DNA of 64,000 nt. Origin: Isochrysis galbana (Eukaryota; Haptophyta; Isochrysidales; Isochrysidaceae). Shown one piece after another: positions 44,351 to 55,269 of the stretch (its first letter is position 1; every line of letters begins with the position of its first letter). Position numbers and translations under genes: made by a program. The notes under the pieces were generated by a model that ran no database searches, had not been told where the DNA came from, and saw only the letters and a list, made by a program, of their open reading frames with translations. Location: positions 248,001 to 312,000 of the forward strand of contig CM030936.1 in assembly GCA_018136815.1 (NCBI GenBank). Direction: 5' to 3'.

Positions 44351-45096
44351 CGATCCACCGCTGGGGATGCGCACCGAGCACATCGCCCTCATCCCTTGCT
44401 CGCTCCCCCTTCCGCTTCCGCTCCCCCCAATCGTTCCCTTTTCTTTGGTTTCTGGGGGTGCGGCCCGTGTGCACTACTTCGAGCTATGCATGGGGTCCTC
44501 CGGCAAAATTTTCGAAAAATACTCAATTTCAGGCCTCTGACGGCCGCGCAGAAATATACAACGGGCCCCCTCCGGTATAATTTTATCGATGGCCTTCAAG
44601 CGCGCCTCTCGCAGCGCATTACGAAGCCATGGTCATCACCAGCAAACACGGTCGATACAGCCTGGTGTACGCACCGCACATACAATACTTCTATGATTTC
44701 ATGGACTTGAAGCCACGACGCCCCCCGGGCCGGGGACCGCCCCAAGCCGCCGGAGCCGAAGTGCTCCCAGGCTCCCAGGCCTCTGCCCCACCTGACAACG
44801 ACGTCGACATGGCGCCCCATCGCCCCATCTCGCGTGTCAACCCTGTTCCCGGCGTCCAATCCATCGAAATCGTCGAGGATGCACCCCGAGTCAAATCTCC
44901 GTCTTTACGGAACTCACGAGCAAGTACCGGCACCACCCCCACGCTGTCCCCACGGTCCACGACCACCCAACGTTCAGCGCCGCCCTCTCCGAGCCCCTTG
45001 AGCACCGCCGAGTTATCCACGTCCGAGTCCGAGCCAACTTTAATTTCGACGGGCCGTGTGCCCGATAGCCGCCGGTTCTCGCCCCTCCTCGAAAAG
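44351..45096. other. probable retroelement-derived sequence
   Basis: A plus-strand ORF at 44629-45144 is rich in Pro, Ser and Thr without a domain. It leads directly into the RNase H fragment and could be the decayed linker of the same element. Confidence 0.4.
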
Positions 45097-45418
45097 ACCG
45101 TCCGTTCATTGTCAAGACCGATGGCGCTAGTAAACTCGGCATAGCCGGCATCCTAGCTTAAAGGGACGACGAGGGACGCGAGCGCGTGGTCGCATATTAC
45201 GGCCGTAGCTTGAGCCCCGCAGAACGCCACTGGACTGTCACAGAGATCGAGCTTTTGGCCGCGTTAGAATCCATTCGGAATTGGAGACCCTACTTGTGGG
45301 GCCGCCATTTCACCCTCGTCGTTGATCATTCCGCGCTACGATGGCTCCATACGATGAAGGACCAAGTCGCCGGCGGCCCAGCCTCGCGGCTTATGCAACA
45401 ACACGCGCCAAGGTGTAC
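45097..45418 (+). pseudogene. Ty3/gypsy RNase H fragment
   Basis: One frame reads DRPFIVKTDGASKLGIAGIL, a stop codon (45157-45159), then RERVVAYYGRSLSPAERHWT, ELLAALESIRNWRPYLWGRH and FTLVVDHSALRWLHTMKD. These are the diagnostic blocks of Ty3/gypsy RNase H, including the TD, E and DH catalytic positions. The in-frame stop and the loss of RT and integrase show a dead fragment. It is not in the same location as the chromovirus at 4.7-13.2 kb and could be from a different element. Confidence 0.85.
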
Positions 45419-45760
45419 GGGCAGGTGCGCTGAGGGCTGTCGTGTTAGTACCGGGCTAGTGAGAGTAGTGGTACTAATGCTCAGTTAGATTATTATAGTG
45501 GGGTTGGCTAGGATCTAGGATATAACAATAACAATATATAACATATAACATTATTTACTACATTATACATTATTATTATTATTATTTGATCAGGCGGAGC
45601 TGCATATGGAAACATTAGCCATACGAGACATCATACATCAGATGTACATCATCCTCATCCTCTAGCCTCTATCTAGCCTCTATCTAGCCTCTAGTTACAT
45701 ATTACATATTACATAAATCATTTATAATTTATAAATCAAAATTCTCTTATCTCTTATTCA
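45417..45760 (+). repeat. dispersed 3' module followed by an ATAACA / ATT tail
   Basis: The CGGGCTAGTGAGAGTAG...TACTAATGCTCAG block is followed by AGTGGGGTTGGCTAGGAT, then ATAACA-type simple repeats and (ATT)n. The AGTGGGGTTGGCTAGGATATAACA ending is shared with the 3' end of the 58754-59614 element, linking the two repeat families. Below 45760 the sequence is AT-rich without a gene. Confidence 0.6.
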
Positions 45761-47432
45761 TGGACCGCAGAAGTTCGCATGAGAGCGCGATCCGGCCTCG
45801 ATGCAGTCCCGGCGGGCCCGACGAGGGTCCGGTGGTTGTCCGATCCCCCTATTTTGCCAATGTCCACTGTGACGCAAGGAGGCAAACAAGGCGAGAGGCA
45901 AAGCAGGCGACAAAGTACAAAGTAATAAGCAAAATAACCAGCCAAGGACCAAGGAAGAGGGGCGGCGCGTAGCCGAAAGATTCCCCAACGCTGCATAGCC
46001 TACGAAGAGGAGGCGGTTAAAATACATAGCCAACGATCGATCGGGGATGCGACGATTGCCGAGGAAAATGGTGGGGTTTAACCCCCCCCCTGCCCCTGCC
46101 CCCCCTCTACAAACACGCTGGGGCTCTAACAATAAAGAACTGGCGGTCGCGCCGCGGGGCCGATTAGGTTATGTCGGGACCGTTGTCCGTTGTTTCAAGA
46201 CACGCGATTCCACAAAGAAAGAAGACTGTGACACTTTTTCACCATCACTCTGCTCCATGAAGAATCCGAGATTCCCGTGATGAAGAAGGGATGAAGGGTG
46301 CCCCAATGAGTACCTTGCTACTTTACTACTGACGGTGGGAGAGCGCCGCGCGGCCTCTCCTCTCTCGGGTCTTTTCCTCGAAGCTTTCGGCGGCCTCGGC
46401 GGACGCCCGCTCCCCTACGCCATCAAGACTAAAGTTAGAGAGAGCGCGCGACAGGGAAGAGAGAGGGGGAGAGAGAGACCCGAGGGGCGGGGGGGGGGGG
46501 GGGAAGTAGGAGAAAAGAGAAGGAATCGATGGAGAGAGGAGGACTGCTGCGACCGACCCTTTGAATAAACAGCCAGCCAGCTAATCTTCCTTTCATTGGT
46601 CGATCGCCTCGGCATTGAGCTTTCGCGCGGCAGCACCCCGTCTCCCACACGGAGAAACTCTTGTGTCTTTTCGCGAATTCTGTGAAGGAATGAAGGGGTC
46701 GCCCCCCGCGGGGCGCGTTCGTCCGCATCACGGGCGCGAGGAGCACTTCATTTTGGGAAATCAAATCACACAGCACAAGAACAACGATTGGGGATGCCGT
46801 GCCGCTTAGAAACAAGAGGGAGGAGAGTAGAGAGAGAAGAGAGAAGAGCTCTCGATCCGCCGCCTCGACAGTCGCTCCGTCTTCTCTCCCTCCACCCCCC
46901 TCTCCTCTTCTCCTCTCTCCCTCCCCCACCCCCCCACCCCCTTCTCCTGCGGCTTCACATTTCCTCTCTACACCCACGGCCACTCTCTTCTTCTCTCGGC
47001 TCTCTCTCTCTCTCGTGGGTCCTTTCGCTCCGCCTCCCACGCGGCCTCAACTAAACTACACTCCCCCCCCCTTCTTCTCTCCCCTCCCTCCCCCCCGCCC
47101 CCCGGTCCGGGAACCCTTCCCCCCCCGCTCCCCTCTCGCCCCCGCCCCCCCCCCCCCCCCCGTCTTCCCCCCCCCCCCCACGTTTTCTTCCCCACCCCTC
47201 CTCCGCCCCTCTCCCCGCACCCCGCCCCTGTTTACGTGATTCTACGCCCGTGCCCAAAGAAGAGCAGCCGCCACCGTTCCCCCCACCCACCACGCCACCC
47301 TCGCTCCCCAACTCTCTCCTTCCCCCTCCCCCCCCTCCCCTTCTCTTCTCTCCTCTCTCGTCCGCCGAGGCGGCGAGCGGCGAGCTCTCTCGCCTACCCC
47401 CCCCCCTCCCCCCGGCCCTCCCGCCCGCAGCG
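45761..47432. other. intergenic with long C/T-rich leader of the TPR gene
   Basis: 45761-46800 shows no supported gene and a G run at 46489-46504. From about 46850 to 47432 the plus strand is overwhelmingly C and T, with C runs of 10 or more (47147-47180), ending in CCGCAG just before the ATG at 47433. It probably contains the promoter and 5' UTR. Confidence 0.45.
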
Positions 47433-49506
47433 ATGGGCGTCGCCCCTCTCGCCCTCCTCCTCCTCACTCCCCCCGCTCTCTCTCCCTCTCTCCTCGCCCT
47501 CCGCCGTCAGCAGCCACTCGCCTCTCACACCCTTCCTTCCTCGTCTTCTCCCTCGTCTTCCCTTCCCTCCTCGTCTCTGGCCTCCTCAATCTCCTCCCTC
47601 GCGCCCCGCGCGCCCTCACTATGCGGCCCCACGCCTCGGCTGCGCGTACTGCCGCTCCTCCTCGCTGCCGAGCGCAGTCTCATGCAGCCCACAGGTGCAG
47701 AGCCTGCAAAGGCGTGCGGGTTGCTGCCCTGCGAGAATACGGGCGCGCAACAGGGCGAGCAATTGCCCACTATCTCATCCGCCGAGGCGGCCCGCCTCTT
47801 CGAGCGCGCCAAATTGCTCCAGCAGACGCGCCAATTCCATGCTGCTCTCGACGCGTTTGAGCGTCTTGCAAGCCTCATGCCGACTGACGGCAGGGTGTGG
47901 ATGCGAATGATGGGGATGCACAGGGCGGCACGCCGGTACGCCCAGGCCGAGGCGACGCTGCTGCGCGGCATCGAGCACTGCCCCGACAACGCGCTGCTGC
48001 GCCAGGCGCTCGCTGATGTCTACCGCGATCAGCGCCGCTGGAAGGACGCGCGGCACAACTTCCGGGAGGCAATGCGGCTTAACCCGTCGCTCCGCTCGGT
48101 GTACGACTCGTGGGGACGCATGGAGGCCACACTCGGCAACTGCGAGGAGGCGGAGGCACTGTTCAAGCGTGGCCTCGCAATCGAACCTACCGCGCGCACC
48201 TACCACGCTCTCGGCGTGCTGCTCGACTCGCGGCTAGGCCGCACCGAGGAGGCACGCCGAACGTTGCTCACTGGCTTGCGGCTTCCCAACGCGCAGCACC
48301 ACCCGCCACTGCTACACGCCCTTGGGCTGCTCGAGGAGCGTGCTGGCAACCACGCCGCCGCGCGCCGTCATCTGAACGAGGTGATCGAGGTCGACCCGTC
48401 CTTCACCCAGGTGCGTGCTGCTCTGCATACACGCCATCTGCAAGGTCCGAGATCCCTGTGCACCTGCTACCTTGCTCGTGCCCCTGCCCGAGTCCCCTCA
48501 CCTCTCACTCGCGCAGGCGCATCTCGCGCTGGGCAAGCTTGAGGAGGGTCTCGGGCGCTACGAGGCGGCTGCGCGCGCATATCAATTGGGCGCCACCGCC
48601 TCGCAGCGCGGCGGCGAGCCCGGGCCCGTCCAGCTCTGGCAGTCGTGGGCGCGAATGGAGCAGTACAGGCGACGGCCGCAGTCCGCGATGCGGCTGTACG
48701 CGCGCGCCGCACGTTTCTACCCGGAGGACGCGCGGCTCCTCACCGAGTGGGGAAAGCTGGCTGCTGAGCTTGGCGATGTGGAGGAAGCGCGCGACATATT
48801 CCAGCGGACGCTCGGTCTACAGCCCGCCCCGCCGCCCTATGCCTTCCAGTCAGCAGCTGCGCTCGAAGTGCGTGAGGGCGAGATTGATGCTGCGCGCGCC
48901 ATCTTTTCTCGCGGCGTAGCGACCCTCGTCCCGGCGCTGCGTTCGGGCGACGACGCTCTCGCTGAGGAATTGGTGCCGCTCGTTCACGCTTGGGCCGTTT
49001 GCGAATGGAGGCATGGCGACGCGCTCGCGGCGCGCGGGCTTTTCCGCCAGGCTGAGGAGCTCTCGCCTGCTCCATGCGGCTGGGTCTTCATGTGGCGTGC
49101 CAAGTTCGAGGCTGCGGCCGAGAACTATCCGCTCGCGCGCCATTATTACGCACGCGCCGTCAACGCCGACCCCAATGATGCCACCATTTGGCGCCTCTGG
49201 TCGGATCTTGAGACGGCGGCAGGCGACGAAGAGCGAGCCAGTCTGTATGCGCGGCGTGCGGCACATGTTGTTGCGATGCTCACGCTGAGCAAGAACAGCG
49301 AGAAGCCACAATACCGCCGCATCCGGCTGCGAGCGCGTGTGCCGCCTCCGGCACCCATGACGGCTGAACTCGCGCCGCGCGAGGACAACGTGGGCGATGA
49401 TCCAAATTCAAAGGCGGGCAGGGCGCGGGAACAGGGCGTAGCACCTGACGAAGGCGTCCAAGCCGATGTGCAGCAGGGCGAGTCTGGGAGGAACGGGGAG
49501 AGCTGA
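47433..49506 (+). CDS. TPR/HAT-repeat protein, plastid RNA-processing type (HCF107/Mbb1-like)
   Basis: Two exons, 47433-48410 and 48517-49506, phase 0, 106-bp intron (GTGCGT...GCGCAG); 655 residues. About ten tandem 34-residue helical repeats run from residue 110 to 560. Examples are RQFHAALDAFERLASLMPTD, RWKDARHNFREAMRLNPSLR, VYDSWGRMEATLGNCEEAEA, RLLTEWGKLAAELGDVEEAR and YPLARHYYARAVNADPNDAT. The VYDSWGRME / W.RLW.DLE spacing is that of HAT (half-a-TPR) repeats in HCF107, Mbb1 and related factors that stabilise chloroplast mRNAs. The N-terminus (MGVAPLALLLLTPPALSPSLLAL followed by a Ser-rich basic stretch) fits a signal peptide plus transit peptide. The C-terminal tail is hydrophilic and Gly/Glu-rich. 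The frame is open upstream only through the C/T leader. Confidence 0.85.
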
Positions 49507-50304
49507 CACCGCCGGACGCGGGTGGGGCGTGACGTGGGAGGCCGCTTGTGCGAGCCGGTTGTCCCGGCTCCGTCACACTGGCCTCTGCCCTTGCGCGAGC
49601 GCCACACAGCACCCCCCCCCCCCCTGCTGTGTTCAGCCTGAATGGGCCGCCTTGCACCATGAAATCGAGGTGAAGGCCCCATCCGTGCCGCACGTTCGAC
49701 ATCCGCTGTTGGGATGCCCGAGTGCGGTGAGCGGTGTGCGATTTCCGAATTCCCCGCGTGTGCGGGAGATCACCGTTGTGAGGCGTGGTCACGCCGACCG
49801 GATGGACTGCGTCGTAGCCCTCCGTCGTAGCAACGGCGAACACGATGTGTCCCCTGCGAGCGCGTGACTCGCTGAGCCATCTCATGGCTGTTGACGTTGA
49901 CCGGTGGTTGGGAAGGTGCTGCTGCTGGACCCCATCGCATAGACAGCGGAGAGACAGCGCGCGCGAGAGAAAGACATAAAGAGAGCCGGCTGGAGTTCTC
50001 CCGTCGTCTCACTGGTGTGCCTGCGCGCGTACGCCCAGTCACCCAATCCGTGCGGCTGTGGGAAGATGATCCCATGCACCTTTTTGCACACTTGTGATAT
50101 TGGGGTACGTTTCGTTTTGAGAGTGCATTGTCGCTCTAAAGCGCGGACTTGAGCTCTGGTCGATTCTGATGCATGTGCATTGATGGCGATAATAAACTAT
50201 CTGAATCCGTTAGCGTTAATAGTGCGCACAATACTGCTACTGCTACCAACTAGCACAACTTGTGTACTAATTGTAGTAGTAATTGCTAGTAATTGCTTAT
50301 TTTC
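49507..50304. other. intergenic, no gene seen
   Basis: 3' flank of the TPR gene. A C run lies at 49611-49625. Several short ORFs on both strands have no domain. From about 50100 the composition becomes AT-richer, with ACTAGCAATTAC-type words (50215-50300). Confidence 0.45.
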
Positions 50305-50343
50305 AACTATCTTTAAAAGGTAGGGTCATGGAGCGCGCGCCGC
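50305..50343 (+). repeat. hairpin-headed element, A subtype, cut short
   Basis: CAACTATCTT pairs with AAGGTAG (50307-50323, one G-T wobble), then GGTCATGGAGCGCGCGCC. The match to 3994 and 61827 stops where an inverted-repeat transposon end (TTAGGGCCTGG) begins at 50344, so a later insertion may have truncated it. Confidence 0.65.
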
Positions 50344-50480
50344 TTAGGGCCTGGTAAGGGTTTCGCGAAACTTTTTACGAAAGTTTGGGGGAATTCGGCG
50401 GAAAAAACTTTCGCGAAACATCGGGGGGTAAACGGCGCGAACGTGAAACATACGCAAAACATCGCGAAACACTTTACGTC
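50344..50480 (+). repeat. transposon end with TTTCGCGAAA palindromes
   Basis: TTAGGGCCTGGTAAGGGTTT, CGCGAAACTTTTTACG and several further TTTCGCGAAA words. The reverse complement of 54680-54796 has the same order (CTAGGGCCAGGTCAGAGTTT, CGCGAAACTTATTTCG). It resembles hAT-type termini (TAGGG start). Confidence 0.55.
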
Positions 50481-51562
<1,082 letters not shown>

Positions 51563-51649
51563 TCGCAGGGTGACTGCAGAACGAGAAGTCGAAGTCATGC
51601 CGGTTTATTAACTTAAACGAGCCAACAATTATAGTAACAGCAAAAACAA

Positions 51650-51722
51650 AATTCGAATCGCAAATTTCGAGACCAAAATCTGCAAACCTGGACTTAAGAC
51701 CATGGGGAATCCGAATCTGTGT
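51650..51722 (+). repeat. dispersed repeat shared with 60688-60758
   Basis: AATTTCGAGAC(C/G)AAAATC, (G)AACC.GGACTT(A/G)AG and GAATCCGAATCTG blocks appear in the same order at both places. Both copies lie 700-800 bp before an identical tRNA-Thr gene, although the tRNAs point in opposite directions. Confidence 0.65.
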
Positions 51723-52443
51723 GTCTTGTGCGTCAGTGGCAACACGGGGAACTGTTCAATTGTAATTGTGAGCGCGTACCTTACACGAATATTCATGCAT
51801 ACATCCTTCAGATGTCAGATGGGAGATGGGCAGGAATACAACATACAACAGTAGACAGTAGGGGGCATGCCGAGACACAATGCGATGATGCGATGGCCCA
51901 ACCACCCACACATATGATAATCTAGGCAGATTTTATGACGAAAACATGTGAAAATCGGGAGCACGGGAGCACCTGTTTTGGTTGGTGCTTATGCTTAGTG
52001 CTTAGTGCTAGTGCCTACTGCTTACTGCTTAGGTGCTTCGGTGCTTCACTTTATGCTGTATCACTTATCACGAATTCAACGTGAAAAGGTGAAAAAGGGA
52101 GGGTGGCCAACGAGCCGATTTTACCGCGCTTTCGACCTCTGTCCCCCATCCCCCGCGCAAGCAACGCCTCGGCCGAAAGCCGAAAATCACTTCACTTTTT
52201 TTTCTCATGTTTTGTTGTGAGTCCAATATTTCTCGTAAAAGCCGTCCCCCCCATGAGCCACCGTACAAAACAGCTGTGGTGAAGCACCTGTTTCGGTGGC
52301 TCGGCCTGGCATTACAGAGTCCAGGTTGAAAACCAACGCTCACCTGCTCTACGATATGCAAAAATTCAGAGAGGGAGGGGGCGCTGCACCTAAAACAATA
52401 AGGTAATTGAGCTTGTGTTTCCACATGTGATCTGACTTCTGTT

Positions 52444-52516
52444 GCCACCATAGCACAGTTGGCAGTGCATCCCCTTAGTAAGGGGAAGGTCGCCGGTTCG
52501 AGCCCGGTTGGTGGCT
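52444..52516 (+). tRNA. tRNA-Thr (anticodon AGU)
   Basis: A 73-base cloverleaf without intron. Acceptor GCCACCA pairs with TGGTGGC, D stem GCAC/GTGC, anticodon stem TCCCC/GGGGA around loop TTAGTAA (anticodon AGT, positions 34-36), and T stem GCCGG/CCGGT around TTCGAGC. The B box GGTTCGAGCC is intact. A run of T (52520-52527) directly downstream fits a Pol III terminator. CCA is not encoded, as expected for a eukaryotic nuclear tRNA. Confidence 0.95.
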
Positions 52517-52529
52517 TCTTTTTTTTGTG

Positions 52530-52705
52530 AGTCTTCAGTGTTATCTTTTTTGAAATGCTTGCAGTCTTTATCTTTTTTGAAATGCTTGCAGTCTTTATCT
52601 ATTTTGAAATGCTTGCAGTCTTTATCTTTTTTGAAATGCTTACAGTCTTATCTTTTTTGAAATGCTTGCAGTCTTATCTTTGTTGAAATGCTTGCAGTCT
52701 TATCT
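52530..52705 (+). repeat. minisatellite, 26-29 bp unit, directly 3' of the tRNA gene
   Basis: About six copies of (TT)ATCTTTTTTGAAATGCTTGCAGTC. Each unit contains a T5-6 run, so the array offers a series of Pol III-type terminators after the tRNA. Units differ by single bases and a 2-3 base length change. Confidence 0.92.
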
Positions 52706-52716
52706 TTTACTTACGT

Positions 52717-52934
52717 TCAGTGTTTGCCACTGGCCTCCCTCGCTCACCTTCCACTGCCTAATTTCTTAACTTCATAGATACCCAACTGCCTTTTGATACT
52801 CAAGTGCCATCTAAGTGTCAAATGCGTTGATTCACGGGGTGTGTTGCGTTTGGTCTATCTATACTTTACTCCTACCCTCTGCATGCACATGCACGCACGC
52901 AGAAAGTGAATAGTGAAGAGCACACAAATACGAG
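52717..52934. other. no gene seen
   Basis: Spacer between the minisatellite and the transposon end. It shows AACTGCC.TTTGATACTCAAG words and GCATGCACATGCACGCACGC, nothing else. Confidence 0.4.
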
Positions 52935-53510
52935 TAGAGGCATGAGCTTCGTAGAACGGCCCGCTTCGTGAAGCGGCCCGCAACCTTTCCCATGGCTCCC
53001 ACGGCCAAGCCCAAGCCTCCCTCGCGCCCAGAGATGCCTAAACAAAGGGCACTAACCATACTGTGCAGGCGCGCGACAAGGCCGACGATCTTCGAGAGCG
53101 AGAGCGAGCTCGCCGCGCATCATTTATCATTTGAGGGATGACATCTAGTGTGCTCTTGTCAACATGTTCCGTGCCCTTGGAATGGGTTCCTTTGTTCCTT
53201 TGTTGTGTTGTTGTGATACTTGTGGCAATCTCAAGAAGGGAGAAGGAGAAGGGAAAGGGAGTGTGCAATAAGAAGCAAGAAGAGCGAGGGGATGTGTGCA
53301 GCTTTATCAGAGCAAGGCTGATCTCACCCTTGGAGATTGCCTGCGAGCCTGCGAGGGCGCGCCGGCAGCTAGCGCGGAATGCGGTTCTTGCGGGGAGCTT
53401 ATGGAGCTTTCCTCGGGGGTGACTACGGGCATGGTGATCGACGCACGACGCACGACGCACGGAGGGCGCGGAAGTCCACCAGTTGTGGGAACACGTGGCG
53501 CACTCTGACT
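52935..53510 (+). pseudogene. internally deleted relative of the 25.3-27.9 kb DDE transposon
   Basis: It starts TAGAGGCATGAGCTTCGTAG, AACGGCCCGCTTCG, matching the inverted-repeat end of the pogo-like element. It continues with CCCATGGCTCCCACGGCCAA, the same translation start (MAP.AKPKP). By 53150-53290 the sequence instead resembles the far end of the transposase, the CGNLKKG block with its Cys-rich context. The catalytic core is missing, so it is a MITE-like deletion derivative. Confidence 0.55.
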
Positions 53511-53687
53511 CTGACGGATCCGAGGTTACCACTACCTCAGATGGGAACAGAGGGGACGGAAGGGAAGCGGCGAGAGGCGCGGCGGAAGTTGGGGGGTGGC
53601 CAATGACGGGCTGGACCACCTCCTCAGCAGAGAAAGGCGGGAGGACGGGCTTGGGCGAGGGCGAGCGCGACGACGGAGCGGACATGG

Positions 53688-54581
53688 CTAGGAGGGTCGG
53701 GTCTTGCAAGCCTTGCAAAACAGTTTGCCCTGCGATACCATCAACGTGTGATTGGGAAACTCAGCCAAGCGTGATGTGGCGCTCACGGTCTTCGGGTCAG
53801 CCGTTTTCCTCCCGGCTACTTTGCGTCCCCGCTTCCCAGAGGGGGGCTTCTGCCGCATCACACGGCCTCGCTCATGCCGCGCCAACTGCGGCCCATCATC
53901 GTCTGACTCATCATGCTGTGCTCCATCATCCGAGACATCCGAGACATTGATGTGGACCAATTTGTTGCGATCCATGCGCTTGCCCGCCGAGGAAGAAGGA
54001 GTCTTTGAGGAGGAAGGAGCCATGGACGAGGATGCCACGGAGGAGCTTGACGTCTGCGGCGTGACGTCTTTGAGCGCCACGGAGCGCTCCATGTCCTTGT
54101 TGTAGATACGCGAGAAGAACTTCACCACGATCATGCTCACATCGCCGGATCGAGAGCTCTCACATCTCGTCGACGCGACCGTGCAAGGGCCGAGGAGGGT
54201 GTGGACCACGCGATCACCGACTCGAAAGTGATCGTTGCTCTTTACGTCGTTGTCGTTGTCGTTCTCCTCGTTGTCATCCTCAACACCGCTGTCCACTGAC
54301 ACCTCAGAGCCGGTGCTCTCGGCAAGCATGTCGTCCTCGTCGATCTTGTCGTCGTTCTCGGTCACGCTCGTGGACGTTGTCCCACAGGCCGGTGGCTTCG
54401 ACAGCGACGCATGCGCTGACGAGCGAGCGGAGAGACGGAGAGAGGGAAAGTGAATGAGGATGCGGACAGGCCCGGCTGGGGCTGTGGGCTGTGGGCTGTG
54501 GCGGCGCTGGCGGGCTGGCAGTGTGTTGGCCTTGCGACGGGCCGCCGCGCGCGCAGGCTCACCTCGACGGCTCCTCACCAT
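53688..54581 (-). CDS. BED-finger/acidic protein, probably hAT-transposon-derived
   Basis: The ATG at 54581 opens a 297-residue frame; the frame is open further upstream to 54755 but only through a transposon end. A basic Arg/Ala start is followed by a very acidic Asp/Glu/Asn region (TENDDKIDEDDMLAESTGSE), a small beta-rich module (FRVGDRVVHTLLGPCTVAST to ERSVALKDV), Ser-rich sequence, and an end FPNHTLMVSQGKLFCKACK. The latter is the first half of a BED-type zinc finger (Cys-x2-Cys) as in hAT transposases. The His pair and the transposase core should follow, but a stop comes 5 residues later and only debris follows. So it is either an exon of a larger gene or a truncated element. Confidence 0.5.
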   Translation of the reverse strand: MVRSRRGEPARAAARRKANTLPARQRRHSPQPTAPAGPVRILIHFPSLRLSARSSAHASLSKPPACGTTSTSVTENDDKIDEDDMLAESTGSEVSVDSGVEDDNEENDNDNDVKSNDHFRVGDRVVHTLLGPCTVASTRCESSRSGDVSMIVVKFFSRIYNKDMERSVALKDVTPQTSSSSVASSSMAPSSSKTPSSSAGKRMDRNKLVHINVSDVSDDGAQHDESDDDGPQLARHERGRVMRQKPPSGKRGRKVAGRKTADPKTVSATSRLAEFPNHTLMVSQGKLFCKACKTRPS

Positions 54582-54669
54582 CTTCTCGCTGAGGGAGTGA
54601 GAGTGTGAGAGTGAGAGAGTGAGCAGGGCCGCCACGGGCCACAGGGGAGTCGCTCGCCGGCCCCCCCCC

Positions 54670-54796
54670 CCCCCCCAAGTTTCGCGTAACTTGCGCGTAT
54701 GGGCTATTTTGGGCCCAAGTTTCGCGAAAGTTTTTTTGCCAGAAAAGTGACCCAAGTTTCGAAATAAGTTTCGCGAAACTCTGACCTGGCCCTAGT
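54670..54796 (-). repeat. transposon end with TTTCGCGAAA palindromes (right copy)
   Basis: Reading on the minus strand from 54796: CACTAGGGCCAGGTCAGAGT, then repeated TTTCGCGAAACTT words. It pairs with the inverted copy at 50344. The adjacent 8-bp flanks at the two ends do not match, so the pair may not be the two ends of one insertion. Confidence 0.55.
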
Positions 54797-55269
54797 GACC
54801 TCGTGACCTCTCGGCGGGGGTACCACGTTAGACGTTAGAACTTATAGCGTCGTATGACATCTTGTTAGCTAGCATTCCTAGCCACATACACCGGACGAGC
54901 CATGCGCCAACCGCGCACACCCCCATCGCGGGGTAGGGGCTCCGTTGCCGTCGAAGGGCTACGGTCCCTCAGCACTAAGGTTATACTAACACAACAATAA
55001 AACTCTGACGCCTTCTCGAACCCTGTAAAAACCCTCTAGGAGTACTCTAGGCTCTAGTACATTCTTCTCCCTCGCGGTCGTTTAGTTTAGAGAGACCTGC
55101 GTGAAGCTGTGGGGCTCGCTCGGCGTCGGGGTGCTAAGGGCGGGAAGGGTGGGTGAGGTGGGTGAGTTGAGGTGGCTGAGGTGGGTGCTGGGTGTGTGGA
55201 GAGAGAGACTTTCTTCGGTTTGGGTCGACGGAGCAACGTTTGCAGTCGAGAGGGACGAGGACGATCCCG
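54797..55269. other. 5' flank of the 2OG oxygenase gene
   Basis: 54860-54950 repeats a motif also seen at 13456-13530: TAGCATNCCTAG.CACATAC and GCGCCAACC.CGCACACCCCCA, then TCGCGGGGT. This is therefore another dispersed repeat. 55130-55200 is a GGTGGGTGAGG stutter. Confidence 0.45.

Noticed and set aside
46968-47467. Minus-strand Gly-rich ORFs
   Set aside because: Complement of the C-rich leader of the TPR gene; homopolymer artefact.
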